A DNA stretch of 64,000 nt from Parasponia andersonii (lineage: Eukaryota; Streptophyta; Magnoliopsida; Rosales; Cannabaceae): positions 2,277,824 through 2,341,823 of the forward strand of contig JXTB01000004.1 of assembly GCA_002914805.1 (NCBI GenBank), in the 5' to 3' direction. This document shows positions 1 to 13,500 of the stretch, one piece after another. Numbering within the stretch: the stretch's first letter is position 1; each line of letters begins with the position of its first letter. The position numbers and the translations under genes were made by a program. The notes under the pieces are model-generated. The model was not told the origin of the DNA and did no database searches. It saw only the letters and a program-made list of their open reading frames with translations.

Positions 1-638
1 ATATGGCCAATCTTATTGTAATCTAGTGAAACCTAGCCCCATAACCAATCATTAAACATAAAAATAAATTAATTAGACTCCAATTAATAATGCAAACAAA
101 GTATCAATGCCTAATTATTAGAGTGCACAAAGATGACATTACGTGATTAAGTTTAATCTAAGCTAGCTTAGAGTAATTAAACACGGTTCAGCACAGTAAC
201 TATCACCTCGTGCTTACCTGAAACCAACATTTTGGAAAATGCTAGAAATGGTTTCTATGTATTAAATAAAAACTATTTGAAGTTTTAAACGCACAGTCAA
301 TTTGGCTCCGAAAACCTTGAAAATGCATTTTACCGAAAAACTACTATTTGACCAAGTTATCAACAGATATGATTTTAATGCATGTTCGTATAGTATTACT
401 ATTCATAAATGTATTCTTTGTCCCTTTCACACACCAAGTTCTCTCTCTCTCTGAGGGTACTGAGCCTTTACATTGCATGGGAGTCATTCCACAAATATTA
501 TACAATAAAACAGATCATTTAACAATCAGAATGAGTAATTTACTATGAAATTGATACTAGTTGCTTGATATGTCTATTATGCAATATGAATATGTTTATT
601 ATTGGCTTATTATGTATGTGAGAATCTTGGGCATCACA
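1..638 (-). mobile_element. Partial LTR (same family as the solo LTR at 20303), truncated by window edge
   Basis: Read on the minus strand, the element starts at 638 with TGTGATGCCCAAGATTCTCA and continues ATACATAATAAGCCAATAAT. This is clearly homologous to the start of the solo LTR at 20303 (TGTAGTGCCCAAGATTCTCA). Homology runs down to the window edge, so only the first part of the LTR is present. No coding sequence is seen. Confidence 0.8.
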
Positions 639-1156
639 TTGTTATTCTTAAATTATCCCTAAATTTAATTGTGTATTTTCTTCTCACCCACACTCACTTC
701 ATTTTCTCTTTTCTCCATCTTGCCTTTTGTTCTACTCTAGAGAACCCTCCTGATTCTTCTTTTCTTCTTTTGTCGTGCTTTTTTTCCCTTCTAAACCCAA
801 TGAGACTAGGAATTCTTCCATTCTAGCATCGACTCTCCAAAATGTGTATGAGTTATGCGTGGGGAGGTGTATTTGAGGTAAGAGTTCGTGTACTATTTTT
901 GAGTTCAAGAGTTTGTTTATTCTTTGAGGCAAATTGATATTGATAAAAGAAGAATTATTTATTATAGTTTATGATTAAAAACATGAGAAAGAAAAAGAAA
1001 CAAAGATATCATTGTAAACTGATGCCTTCAATCACAACAGAAGCCTAGTAGAGGCTAACTGTGTCAAAATTTAGATGATCCAAATAGGTATATCATCGAG
1101 ATGAATTCGCGAAGAGAGATCCTAATTCTCAACTCAGTATATAAATATTTATCAAA
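639..1156. other. Gene-free flank, nothing recognised
   Basis: AT-rich sequence with a pyrimidine-rich stretch (about 680-790). Short open frames here are not supported by composition or homology I can recognise. Confidence 0.4.
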
Positions 1157-1324
1157 GAGTAATGATAGGGATACCAAAATCTGGCATTAAAAATTTACAT
1201 CATATAATATAGCATGTATTTTAACTATTTCTTATTTTCAAATGAAACCGCATTATTTAAAATTTTGTGATTAAAAATGATATTATATTACTAGCGTAAG
1301 TTTTTGGTATCTCCATCTTTACCC
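1157..1324. mobile_element. Small MITE-like element, 168 bp
   Basis: The left end GAGTAATGATAGGGATACCA is matched in inverted orientation at the right end (GGGTAAAGATGGAGATACCA when reverse-complemented). There is no ORF. A target duplication was not resolved. Confidence 0.55.
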
Positions 1325-1944
1325 TTTATTTGAGGGAAGGGTGCTTTTTTGCAAGAGATTAATTAATAATAATAATAATTAATTATAAATAATAAATTAG
1401 TGGGCCATAGTCTAGTACAGGAAGTATATGTACGATAAGGTGGAAGTCTTGTAAGAATATATGAGAGCTAAAGCCAAAAATAGAAATTAGTATGATAAAG
1501 AAAAGAACTTTGTAAAAAAAAAAAAAAAAGTAATCAGTAAAGAAGAAAGTTTAGTTAATATCTAAAAGGGAAATAGGTTCAGAATGGTGGCTTTACATGT
1601 GGTAAAAAGATGGGCATTTATTGAATAAAAAAGGAATGAGAATTCTCTTGTCTGTATTGTTCCTCCTTTTATTACAGAAGTGAAAGCCTTTGTGTAGGCA
1701 TTGAGGCAAGCAGTTTTAGCCAGATATGTAAGGAGTTTGACAATATTTAGTGGATACCTCATTAACAACTCTTCTCCAAGTGTCATATTACTACAATAGA
1801 ATATTTTTGAGGCTTGACACTTCATATATTAGGCATTTATCCAAATATCCCAACAACCTGATTAAAAATCCAATAAAATATTGTCATCTTGCAACTTATG
1901 CTATAAAAAAAGGGCTATTTACAAAATTTCAGGCCTAAGATAAC
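1325..1944. other. Gene-free AT-rich stretch, nothing recognised
   Basis: It contains an ATA/AAT trinucleotide run near 1362 and a poly-A tract near 1513. I see no gene signal. Confidence 0.4.
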
Positions 1945-2335
1945 TGAAATTTGAAAAATCCCGGATGGACTCATTTTTTTGAAAATTCTGGGATTGATTT
2001 AGAAAAATATCACTTTTAAAAATATTATTAAAAAAATAACACTTTCAAAAAATATTTAGAAAAATACAATTTTTTTTTAAATTTGACATTTTTCAATGGT
2101 ACTCGAGATAACTAGTTAAGTTACTTAGACCAACCAATCCAATTACAGTTACCTCAAGTAACTCAACTAATTACCTTAAACATCTCATGAATCAATAAAA
2201 AAATAATATTTTTCTAAATACTTTTAAAAATAATATTTTTATAATTAAATCCGGGATTTTTCTCAGAATAATTTCAAATTCCGAGATTTTTCAATTTTTC
2301 TGAAAAATACCATAAAAAAATCAAATATCCCAATT
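1945..2335. repeat. Unnamed interspersed repeat, copy 1 of 3
   Basis: It contains AAAAATCCCGG near the left end, inverted copies (CCGGGATTTTT) near the right end, and a core of TTACCTCAAGTAACTCAACT type. Related copies lie at about 44185-44475 and 44655-44985. It is non-coding and MITE-like. Confidence 0.55.
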
Positions 2336-2339
2336 AAAA

Positions 2340-4598
2340 AAAAAAAAAAAACTTTCAACGGCCACATGATGATATGGAATAAATATGGAAATTTTCAATC
2401 TAACCTAAAATGTTCGATTGTAAATCAATGATGTTAGTTGTAAGGCCTAAGTTGGATAAAATAAGGTAGGTGACATCGGAACATTTACAGTGCAACAAAC
2501 CGAGAGCTTGTTAGAAAACCAATACCATCATTTTAGATTCAAGTTCTCTAGAGCAGGGCACTTCGCAGGATATAATAGAAGTGGATCCACTTTGGCAGAG
2601 GCTGCATCAACTAGAAACTGTAGTTACCGAGTTGATTAACAAACAAACAAACAAGAGCGACTATTACCTCTTCCTCTCTCGGTCTCATGAGCCTTGGCCT
2701 ATGTCTCCTCTCTTTTGAAATCGAAGAACCGTACAGTGTCAAATTCATGAGATTCAAACCTAGTTCTTCACCTTCAACCTCTATATTTTCCTCCTCTCTC
2801 AGAACCAACTTTGCCACAAAAGCTTAAACCAGAAGGAAGAATATCGAAGGACTAATCCAACTGATAATGATCTATGCAATCTGCTGAGCTAGCGGTGGCT
2901 CAAGAATGATGATTGTGTTAGTGTTTGAGTCAAATCCTTGAGAAATGTTGCCCGTCCCATACGAGCAACACCTGGAAGTAAAATAGTTCACCCAGGCGGC
3001 AATTTCGACACTTGAAGTAGGGGCGAAGTGAGGTGGTTGAGCCAGAGGATGCTATTCTAGACAGGGTCAAAATAAGAAGCCCCTATTCTAGACATGTCCT
3101 TTTGGTTTTCCTGCTAATTAAAACATGCCTGTTTTTTTCTTTTAGGTTTCAATTTGTTTATAATTTTTATTTTCTTTTTTTGGGTTAATCGGCCAAAAAA
3201 GTTCGTTACCATTGTCGGTTGAATATTTATTCCCTCTATTTTTATTTTGCAGCAAACAAGAAATATAAACTCGATTTAATATATCAAACCATAATTTGAA
3301 TAAACATATGTGATTTGTTGAATTGTTTTTAAAACCATTTTTTAATATTAAGGGTAATACTTGTACGTTTTTTTATAAGGAAAAAGAAAAAGAATTGCAT
3401 GATCTAGGAGTACCAAAATTGATGAGATGCACAAAGAGAGAACTATATTAATAATGATAAGGGAGGCTAATACTAAAAAGTATAATTTTTAAAAGTCTTA
3501 ACGGGGTTGGTTTAGATTAAGGTATTTTTATGTCACTTGGGGTGGGGTGCAAATATAGCTCCCAAACTCCCAAAAAAAGTATTGGGAGAGAAGGCATAAG
3601 TGATGACAACAGGTCCTTTGAGTTTTATTAAGAGGAAGTATATTGACACTCCATAAGACTTATAGGCACCTTTTATTACTAACAAAATGACTAGAAAGGA
3701 CAATTTCATAAAAAGTCCTACTTAAAATTGACAAAACCACCCATTTTCCCATCGTTATTCTATCTCCGCTCTCTTTTCTTTTCTTTTCCATTTTTTTTTT
3801 TTTTTGTGTGTGGTTGGTTGTCATTCTATATTTTTACGTTGAATCTCCTTTGTATATTTCTTTTCCTGATATCGTATTGCTACATGCTACCGATCGTTGA
3901 AAACGGTTAATTTTTAAGCCAAATTAGAGCAAACAAGTAATTTAAAATTAATAAGAAAAAAAAAAAAAAAAAAAAAAGGAAAGACCCAACAAAAGGGTAA
4001 GAAAAGGTATTCCGAAAGTTAAAAGGATATATTAAACATTAGATAAATAACATTGTGGGTCCCTAAACTATTAAAAAAAAAATTCTTACTTTAGTCCTTA
4101 AATTATAAATTGCGCTATTTTGGTTCTTAAATTATGAAAAAGAAAGTTTTAATTTAGTTCTTTTGATTGTATTTTCTTTTTATTCTTAATAGAATGAACA
4201 TATAAAATACGTTTGTTATTCTATTGTACTTATTTCATATTTTAAAATATAATCTAGTATTATAAAGAGATTAGAATATAAAATAAAATGGTTTAAAAAT
4301 GACTGATTAAATAAAAATTAGTTACATGTTGAATACTAATATAATACAGAACTGTCCAAAATGCGATATTTTATTGAAATCACTAATACAGAATTACATG
4401 CACTTTATGTGTTTTGTTAGTTAATGTTCTTAATGACATTTTTTTTTCGGTCTGTTGATTTGTTTAACTTAGTAGATGAACCATGTCTTCTAGTGCAAAT
4501 CATAAAGAACATTAGCGAACGTTTTCTGACCTTCTTGCCAAAGAGATGCATAATTTCTAACAGCTTCAGTAAGAAAGTAAATCATTATTAAATTATAA
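2340..4598. other. Gene-free stretch with a few unplaced fragments
   Basis: The block about 2560-3070 is less AT-rich and includes a 68-residue minus-strand open frame (2817-2611) starting MAKLVLREEENIEVEGEE. It may be a decayed retroelement fragment but I cannot place it. The rest is AT-rich with homopolymer runs (3789-3804, 3955-3978). At 4058-4140 one half of a MULE-like terminus (GGGTCCCTAAACTATT) is seen without its partner. Confidence 0.35.
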
Positions 4599-4608
4599 TA
4601 TTATAAAT

Positions 4609-5207
4609 GGGTTATTATCAAAAAATAAATCTTTGGTTTTTTTAATTTTAGCACAAAAAAAACCTAAAAAAATTTTTAAATTGTTCGTTATATTAAATAA
4701 AATTTAAATTTTTTTATTCTAGCAATTAAAACCTTGAGTTTCTGATTATATCAAATAAAACATTGAAATTTTAAAATCTAATCAAACTGAACTCAAAACA
4801 AATATTCAATCAACGAATATATAAAATAATTAAAAACCGACTTTATTTTTTAAGTATTTTGTACTCATAAACTATTTTTTAAAATTTATTTTAACTGAAA
4901 AAGTCAACATTTTCTATATAAAATGATAAAATTTTTGCCCAATTAGGATACTTGTCAATGTAAATAGTGTTGCATAGTTCCGCAGAACAGTGTACACTAA
5001 GGAAAAATAGGTCATTTGATTTATTTTTGTAGGCTAATTTTTTTTTATTTTATAATTCAAAAATTTTATTTGATATAACTAAAAACTTAAGATTATTTTT
5101 TGCTAAAATTAAACAAAGCTTTATAAGGTTTTTTTTTTATAAAATCGAAAACCCAAGGTTTCTTTACTAAAATTAACAAACTCAGGGTTTTTTTTCGATA
5201 ATAACCC
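4609..5207. mobile_element. MULE-type MITE with exact 10-bp target duplication, 599 bp
   Basis: Terminal inverted repeats GGGTTATTATC (4609) and GATAATAACCC (ending 5207) continue inward imperfectly. The element is flanked by identical TATTATAAAT at 4599-4608 and 5208-5217. A 10-bp duplication is typical of Mutator-like elements. The interior has no ORF, so the element is non-autonomous. Confidence 0.9.
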
Positions 5208-5389
5208 TATTATAAATTGATCATGGATAAAAAATTAAAAACATGTTATGAAAAGTCCCAATTTTCCACAAACTACACTTCTTTTACTTTAATATTCCCA
5301 AAATTCAAAAATGAATATGAAACTTTGACACTCCTCTTTTTGTATAGGAACCAAAATTTCCATTCCACGATAGAAAGTTCTCTTATTCT

Positions 5390-5937
5390 TGGTTAAAAAA
5401 AGATCCTTGAATTAATTATGGTTTATGATCCTAAACTATCTAACTTATCAGAATTTGGTCCTCAAAGTTTCAATTATGACAATAAAACGCTTAAACTTTC
5501 TAATTTGAAACAATTTGGTCCCTAAAGTGTATAAATTATAATATGTTGTAAAATTTCTAATAAAAAAACACACATAAAGAGTATATTATAGTATCTGAAA
5601 CTGTATTTAAAGGAAAATAAACTGAACAAAATATTTGAAGAGAAGAAAAAATATATTATTTCCAATTTTTTAGGAATCCTGGAGCTAAAAAAATTTTTCT
5701 GTGATTGTTCGCGTTTATGCTTGATTTTTCAAGCTACCTTTCAAATGAACTTTTAGATGCCACTACGTACTTTTCATATATATTTTTGGTCAAAATTTCA
5801 CAACATAGTGCAATTAGACAATTAAGGATCACATTACTACACATTAAAAAATTCAGAAGCTTAATTACTACAATTGAAACCTTAAGAATCAAATTGCCAC
5901 AAATTAGATCGTTTAGGGATCATTTATATCATTAACC
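5390..5937. mobile_element. MULE-like MITE with long degenerate terminal inverted repeats
   Basis: The left arm (TTTATGATCCTAAACTATCT, then GTTTCAATTATGACAATAAA) matches the reverse complement of the right arm (ATGATCCCTAAACGATCTAA, GTTTCAATTGTAGTAATTAA). The arms are about 120 bp or more. The duplication at the ends is not clear. The 76-residue open frame at 5705-5935 is a by-product of the arms. Confidence 0.6.
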
Positions 5938-5959
5938 TTTCCAATTATTTTCTCCCCAA

Positions 5960-6820
5960 GGATTAAAATGCCATTGTCGAGGTTTTATTTTACAGATATT
6001 ACTGAAGATATTGTTGATATCAAAGATATTCTGGGAAAATACTGAAATTTGTCTTAAGACTCAAAATTTTCAAAGAAAATTCTAAAAAATGCTAAAACAA
6101 GTGATATTGTATAATTTATACTAGTTTTTATTTTTTTTTTAAAAAACTATTTATACTTTATAAGACAATAAAATATACATATATAGTATATTGACGACCG
6201 AATTTCATTTTATAGAACAATTTTAAAATTAGAATATATATATATATATATATATCACGCTATTTTATTTAATACATCTCATATAAATACCTTATAAATT
6301 ATAACTAGTTCTAAATTACGTTGAAAATAAATAAAAATTATTAATAATATAGAATTGTTCAGACACATTAAATACCAAAATAAGTTTCTATGAGAATGAA
6401 AGTCAAAAGAGAAATTCTTGTGTTTGTCCAAACAATATTTTTCCCAAATTATTTTGCTCGAGTAGTTTTGAAGATAATTATTTATATGCCACATATATGT
6501 TGATTAATCTCTTCCAATAGTGGACTCATAAATTATGTAATTTGAATTGGAAAAAAAATATAAAAAAATTGAAAAAAATTTGATATTTCAAAATATCGAT
6601 GACATTGTTGCAATAATATCCATAAATATCTCGATATTAGTTCACTTTTTCCCGATATTTTATCAATATCGACATATTTTCGATAATGTCAATATTTTAT
6701 GAATATTCCACGGATACACGAAAAAAAATATCTCTTCATCCCATGTTGATGTCGAAACTATAAAATACGGATATTATTATGACGGTGTCGGAAAATATCA
6801 CAACATTTTAATCTGTAGTT
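5960..6820. repeat. ATCGATAT-rich interspersed repeat, uninterrupted copy
   Basis: It starts near GTCGAGGTTTTATTTTACAG and ends near ACATTTTAATCTGTAG. It is homologous along its length to 20165-20302 plus 22752-23500. It holds many GATATT/CGATAT words at both ends and a (TA) run near 6235-6256. No ORF is supported. Confidence 0.8.
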
Positions 6821-7093
6821 CTCCCTCAGCAACGCAGACGAAGAAAACGGTGTTCTAATGAAAGCTTAGGTACTTAAAAAAATTGAAAAAATGAACAGAA
6901 ACCCCAACCACCAAGCACGGTCAAAAGAAGCCTATAAATTATTGTTGTTCATATCTTGAAATTGCAGCTAAAATTCTGAACCAAAGCAAAAAGTGGCTTT
7001 GTTGCTAATGCAAATTGTTAATGCAATTCTGATTCTTTCGTCTTATCCAACAGTTTCCATTTTCAGTATACTATTTTCTGACCAACATATACC

Positions 7094-7096
<3 letters not shown>

Positions 7097-7129
<33 letters not shown>

Positions 7130-7397
7130 GATTGACAATCTACTAGTTATTTTTTTTTACTTATATATAGACATTTTTTTTTTTACTTATATATAGACAT
7201 TTTTTTTTAACTGTAGAATCATCTTGTAATAGTGATCCAACGACTATAATGAAATACATGAAAAGACAAACATTATTAATGTTATTTCTCACTTTTAAAT
7301 ATAAAAAAATATGCCAAAAAAAAAAATTTCATCGATCAAAAGTATATGCATAGGTTAAAAAAAAAAAATACCTAGTGTGCCCATATATTATATACAG
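7097..7397 (-). mobile_element. TA-microsatellite-flanked MITE family, copy 1
   Basis: It begins next to a (TA) run (about 7097-7126) with GATTGACAATC and ends near CCATATATTATATA. Its reverse complement aligns with 28451-28718 (shared CTATGCATA, GCATATTTTTTTAT, AACATTAATAATG blocks). Confidence 0.65.
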
Positions 7398-7583
7398 GAA
7401 AATGGTAACCTGAGAGAATAGAGGTATATTCGGCTCTAAAGCACTGCAATGTACAACACCGTTATATTCTTCTCTTTACAAGAATTATGTGACAGCTTTA
7501 TTCTGATACAAAATCCATGTTATGTGAAGAATAAAATTCAGAAGGTACAGATAAAGACTGACGCATTGAACAGTTGTTTCCAA

Positions 7584-10500
7584 TTATTTAGGAAAAGCCA
7601 GTTTAAGAATGTCCTTCAAATGAACAGCTTGAGTTGGGCTCTGACCTCTTTTCCAAATCTTGAAATCAGGAGGAAAATATTCAGCATCGCTCCATTGTTT
7701 TAGAGATATTATTGCAAAAGGACCTTGTATGTCTCCCTGTGGATCCCTATAATGCCACATTGAACTTCCCAAATTACCATCAAAAGTCTGCTCCTTGCGA
7801 GCTGGTTCTTCATCTTCATCATCATCACTCAATTCAATCACCTCTGGCTCCATCGCTCGATGAGAAGACTTACTTTCAGCTATAACAACTTGTGCTTCAC
7901 TCCCACCATGGCTGTCGTTCATGGATTTCATTGGCTCCACTCGTGACTTTTGCACCTCCTTTTGCAACTCCCGCACTTTTATAGACTCTGGTGGCTCCTT
8001 TCGCAACTCTTGCACTTCCTTTTGTGATTCCAGGACATTTATGTATTTTGTTGGCTCCTTTTGCAACTCTTGCACCTCCTCCTGCAACTCTCGCACTTCC
8101 TTCTGCAACTCTTGCACTTTTATGGACTTTGTTGGCTCCTTTTGCAACTCTTGCACTTCCTTTGGTGAATCTTGCACGTTGGCCTTCGTTGGCTCCCTTC
8201 GCAACTCTTGCACCTCCTTTTGGGACACTTGCATGGAATTGTCACGACGAGATTCTACAACAAGCCCATGGGCCATGACATGCCAAAGAAAAGAATCTGG
8301 TTATCCAATATTTTTCTGATTTATTCATGTATAAATAAGTAATAAGTGCATAATTTCGAAAACATGAATGGACTTGGGGAAACAATCAGCTGACAAATTG
8401 TTAACCCCACTACTCCTGCCACAAAAAAAAGAGTAATAATAATAAACAAAAATTATAAAAAAAAAAAAAAGACAAATAGTTGTTATAAAAATGGTGCATA
8501 TAGGAAACTAGAGGTTGCCAGCTGTGGCTTTTCCCAGATAATTAGAGTTCTATTTCTCCATTAGTACATGATAAAATTCAGAATACATGCGCTCCTACAA
8601 CATGCACGTGCAAATATGTGAAAATGCATATCAGAGTAGACAAACACCATGGAATTGAATGACTTTGACTTTTGGAGACTTGATGAAAACAAATGATGTA
8701 CTATTGAAATGTACCTTCAGAAATTATGTCATCTACGGCCCAAGTTAATTCAAATTCATCTTCTCGTTCATCTTCTGTTTCATCTTCTCTAGTATCATAA
8801 GTAGAAGCCTCCCTGGGTCCTGCGAGGATTGATCCGGGTGAACTATTGTTTCTTTGTTTTACTTCATCCGGACAATACAGTGGAGCAGTTTCAGGTTCTA
8901 TTTCTTCTGCAATTACTTCGGGAAGTTCGTGCAATAGTCGTGACTGTTCTTCTGATGTCTGAAGTAGTTCCCTTCTTTCGAGGTACTCAAACAGCGTAAC
9001 TGATAAATGAAGTTAAGGATCATAGATTCTTTCCAAAATGCTCATTTCCATTTTCCCTAATTTATATGGATCCTTATTCAGCGTGTTTCAACATCATCTG
9101 AAAGAAACATTGCAATTTCTTCTTTTCTTAAGGAAAGGAAAGTAGTATTTATGAAATATTGCTAAAGGAATCTGCTACAATTATGAAAATAAGATCCCAT
9201 GACCTTAGCCTTACACTCATGAGAATCAAATTCCAAAATATCCAAGCACCAACAAATGAATAGAGAATAGAAACTAACTGAATTTACAATATTACTCAGA
9301 CAAATACTAAACAAATGAAGCATAACCAGCTCATTACGGACACAATTTACAAGCTTCACAGGAAAGGCTTAAGGAAGCTTTATGGCAAGTACAAATAAAA
9401 CTAACCAACTTCTCGTTCACAGAATTCCCCTGGGAAACAGATGCATTTTTGAAAGACCCGTCCAAAACAAATGTAATGGACAAGATTTGGATGAATATAC
9501 TCAATTCCAGAAGTACAACGTCTTACAACCAAATGCCTTTCTATCTCAGACTACTTTAACAAAAGAAAGATCCACAATAAGGTAAGCACAAAAGAACAAT
9601 ACGTAATCTATAGAAAGAAAGATCCACAATAAGGTAAGCACAAAAGGACAGTATGTGATCTGTAGATATAATAAAAGGATATTCTCTACGCCATCCTTTT
9701 TCATTGGCTCGATCAATTAGATTTTTTAGCAAAGCCAGTTCTCTTGCAAGCCACTGCAAGACATCCACTCCATGATAAAGAAACAGTCACAATTAACATT
9801 GAAAGATATTGATCGCAACACATGTGGTGGATGTGAATGAAATGCACATAGCTCCACATGGAAGACATCAGTTTTCATGCTTTAACAAAATATACAGCTC
9901 AATAGCACATTTATTATTAGTAATAACATGCTTAATTGCGGAATATATTTTGAACACAAATCTAAAATACTATAGCAGTAAAGCAATAATTTTCACAACT
10001 CCATCCACAGATTTCTAGAAGGAAAATATTGATGAATACTTGAGTACAACATATAAAGGAAAGAAGAAAATATTCGTAACAATTGTATTTGGGTAATATT
10101 TAAGTATAAGTTACCGAGTATATTGGTAACGAGCAAATGTAAAAACCTGTTATTAAGAGACAGTAATGAATACTTTTTACAAAATTCTGAAGATGGAGGA
10201 GTTGGTTCACGTATCATGACTCATTGCAGTCACAAAATATCATAATTTAACATCAAATTGATGAAAAAATGCAAAATATAATTTCCTACACTATGCCACT
10301 AATTCATACATTGAACGATTGATAATAATAACCAAAGACATGAACTGTGACTAATAGTGACAATAAGCAGCTAACAAAACTTGCTCGTGTTCAGCAACTG
10401 GTGCTTTATAGCCTCAAAACTTGTGATCTAGCAGGTTTGAGACTTGTAAATGAGTCTCAATAATACAAGCAATGAGGAATTGCACACTAGTGTTAAGGTC

Positions 10501-13500
10501 CACCACAAATTCAGACTACGTATAAAAACCATAACCCGGAGTTAAAACTACATGCTTTCAAGCTCTTTCCAACCAATTACATTTGAAATTAATTTTATGT
10601 TCTATGCTAAGAGTCCTTGAACACCAACCCTTCCTCTTAAACTCTTCCACTACCTCATTTGCAATCAACACACATCTAGGATTTGTCTTCCCAACATGAA
10701 AGCACTCTGGAACAATGACATTCTTTCACCGAAAAGATCCCTTAATCTCATCGAAAGAACTTGGAGATTATATTGTCAAAACTAGTAACCAAACTAATGG
10801 ACCTAAAAAATGCTAATCTTACAAGAATTCATCTTTCTCATTCTGAAGAAAATGTACGTTTTGTCAGTTATGCCACTAATCACCCTTTCAGAGTGGTTAT
10901 CTTCCCTGACAACATCCCAACAACCATAAACAACCAAAGAAAAACTCCAACACCCATAATTGTCTTCATTGTTTACACCCATCAATCAACTCCAATTCAA
11001 AATCAGATTTCTGTTGCATTATTCTGTGTTCCATACATCTTCCACACATATGGAAATAGTAACGTATCATTAAAAACAACCTAGACCCGATTTCTTATAG
11101 TGCTGTCTACATCTTCTACACACACGAGAATATATTTTTTATACTAATATGTACATAGAAAAAAAACTAAAAACAAAGAGCAATCACAAATAGGTTCCGC
11201 ACATCATCATTAGTGATTATATCAAAAATACTTGGCTCTAGTTTGATAGCTCTTAAAAACATTTACATCAACTCGTCAAAGATTCATTTCAGAAAATAAC
11301 ATCTTTGTCCATATGAAAACTTATTATAGCAGATCTTGTTTCAGTATTCAGTAAGAAATACATACATGCTTTGTCATATCCTCGTGCAATATACGGGCCT
11401 TCTGTTGGAGCTCCACCTATAAATGTTAACGAGAACATTTAGAATATGAAGGCATGAATATTAGACAAAACCCTTCTCTCTTCCAGATTTCTTTTGGTTG
11501 GAAGATAAGCTTGTTAGGATTTTTTCTTAATTTCTGATACTTTAATGTACTTCTTGTGTATTCTTCTCATGGGGGAGGGGGAGCAATATGAGATCAACAA
11601 AATTTAAGGAAAAATAAAAAAAACTAAAATGAAAACGAAATTGAGTCCACAAACGAAATAGGAAAAATACCACTGTAGGCCTTTTCAGCATTCCATCTTT
11701 TATTCTTCGATGCAAATCCTCACATTCTTCCTAAAGTCATTGCAATAAAGTTAGATAGCGAGCATAAGAAATTTTAAAAAGTAACAGTCGGGAAATACAA
11801 AATGTTCTATTGCAAGCAATACCTGATAGCAAAGAATTATCACAACCAACACAGTTTCCCAAGTTTTCAGAAAAATATCTAAGCCTATTAATTGATGCTC
11901 ATGCATTTTCCCATAAACAGATAATCCCGAAGATATCTCAACTTAAAATAGGAATGTCAAATAATGGGCTAATTTCAATGCATCATCCAAACTCACCAAT
12001 TGTACTCTAAAATATCAAGATAGTTTCACAAAATAATGTATCAGGCAATTTCAACAGCTAGAAATTCAACAAGGACCAAGTTTTTCAAGGGCAAGTCTGA
12101 TGGTAACATTTTGGCCAGCAAGATAAGGTGTAATCCACAAGCCGTATTAAGGTGTCACTTGTGAGCCCCAACTAATATGAAAAACAAAAAAAAAAAAAGA
12201 AAGGAGGAGGAAATTTTTAAGACAAACCATCCCAGATCACAGTCCTATAAAGATCTAGCTTAAATTATGTGCTGTAAATTAATAATTCCACAAGCTCAAA
12301 ACATATCATTATTACTGTAGAAATCATCACACTAATCAGGCTAGTAAGTTAACTACCGGCGGTCAAGATCCAGTATTTATGAGAGACGCAAGCTTGCGGC
12401 AAGAAAAAGATTTCCCCAAAAAAAAGGTAGATAAACCAGGCAGCAGCAATGCTTTGGTTGTAACATAAGTAGAGAAGAAAAACTGGAAAAGAAGAAACAA
12501 CAAAGCCGATACATTCAGCAGCACAATAAGCAAACACGAAAAAATAGGAAAAAACTAAAAGTTGATGAAGAAGAACACCAAGCACAACAGACTGGAGAGC
12601 TGTATGAAAGAACACCCTAACATGAAACAGCTGCTTGAAGCAGATTGAGCAGTTGCATAAACCACGAAAATTTTACAGCTCCGTTTATGATAAAAGAAAA
12701 GTCAGTAACAGCATGAAAGAAGATGAACAGAAAGCATGAAAAACAAGGCAGGAAAGACCCAGAAAATAGGAAGAAAGAAAGAAATAACACCTTACCTGCA
12801 GCTGCTGAAGGAGCATAGCGGCACCTACCCAGCATCATGTCACTTTTTCTGCTTGTCATTTTTCTTTTTTCCTTTTCTTTTTTTTTTTTAATAATTTTAA
12901 CCATGTCCAAAATTTTGATCATGTCTTTAAACCCAACCCCACCTATAAATCTTAGCCCAGACCAAAAATTAAAATGAGCGAAAGAAGCTTTTAAATAAGG
13001 CTTATGCCTCAGAAAGTGCCTCCAACACATAGAGACATAAGCCTCATTTTTCCTCTGAGGCTTATGCCTTAGTACTTAAACCTACATGCAAAAGTAGTAA
13101 GGCTTAAGCCTTGGTCTTCTTAGCAAATGAACCTCCAACACATAGAGACATAAGCCTCATTTTTCTTTTTTCTTCCAAGGCTTATGCCTTAGTACTTAAA
13201 CCTACATGCAAAAGTAGTAAGGCTTAAGCCTTGGTCTTCTTAGCAAATGAAAATGATAAAATGCGAAGTACAGACAAAACATAGATAAAAGACATTTAAC
13301 TCATCTGCTTGACTCCAGTAACTTTCCCAATGAGAACTGCCAGCACATTCAGAGACACCAAACCAACACACATTTTGTGATTTCATATACATCTTTAGAA
13401 ATTAAATTTGAATAATATATTTGAAGTCAAATATCAGTTAAAAAGTTTGCAAATGAAAAGCACCTGGACAAGAGTTAGCCAAGCACTATCGGACAGTCAA

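Noticed and set aside
9556..9768. Single-exon minus frame reading through WLARELALLKN into the intron
   Set aside because: The frame past WRRE is intronic; the AT-AC splice explains it.
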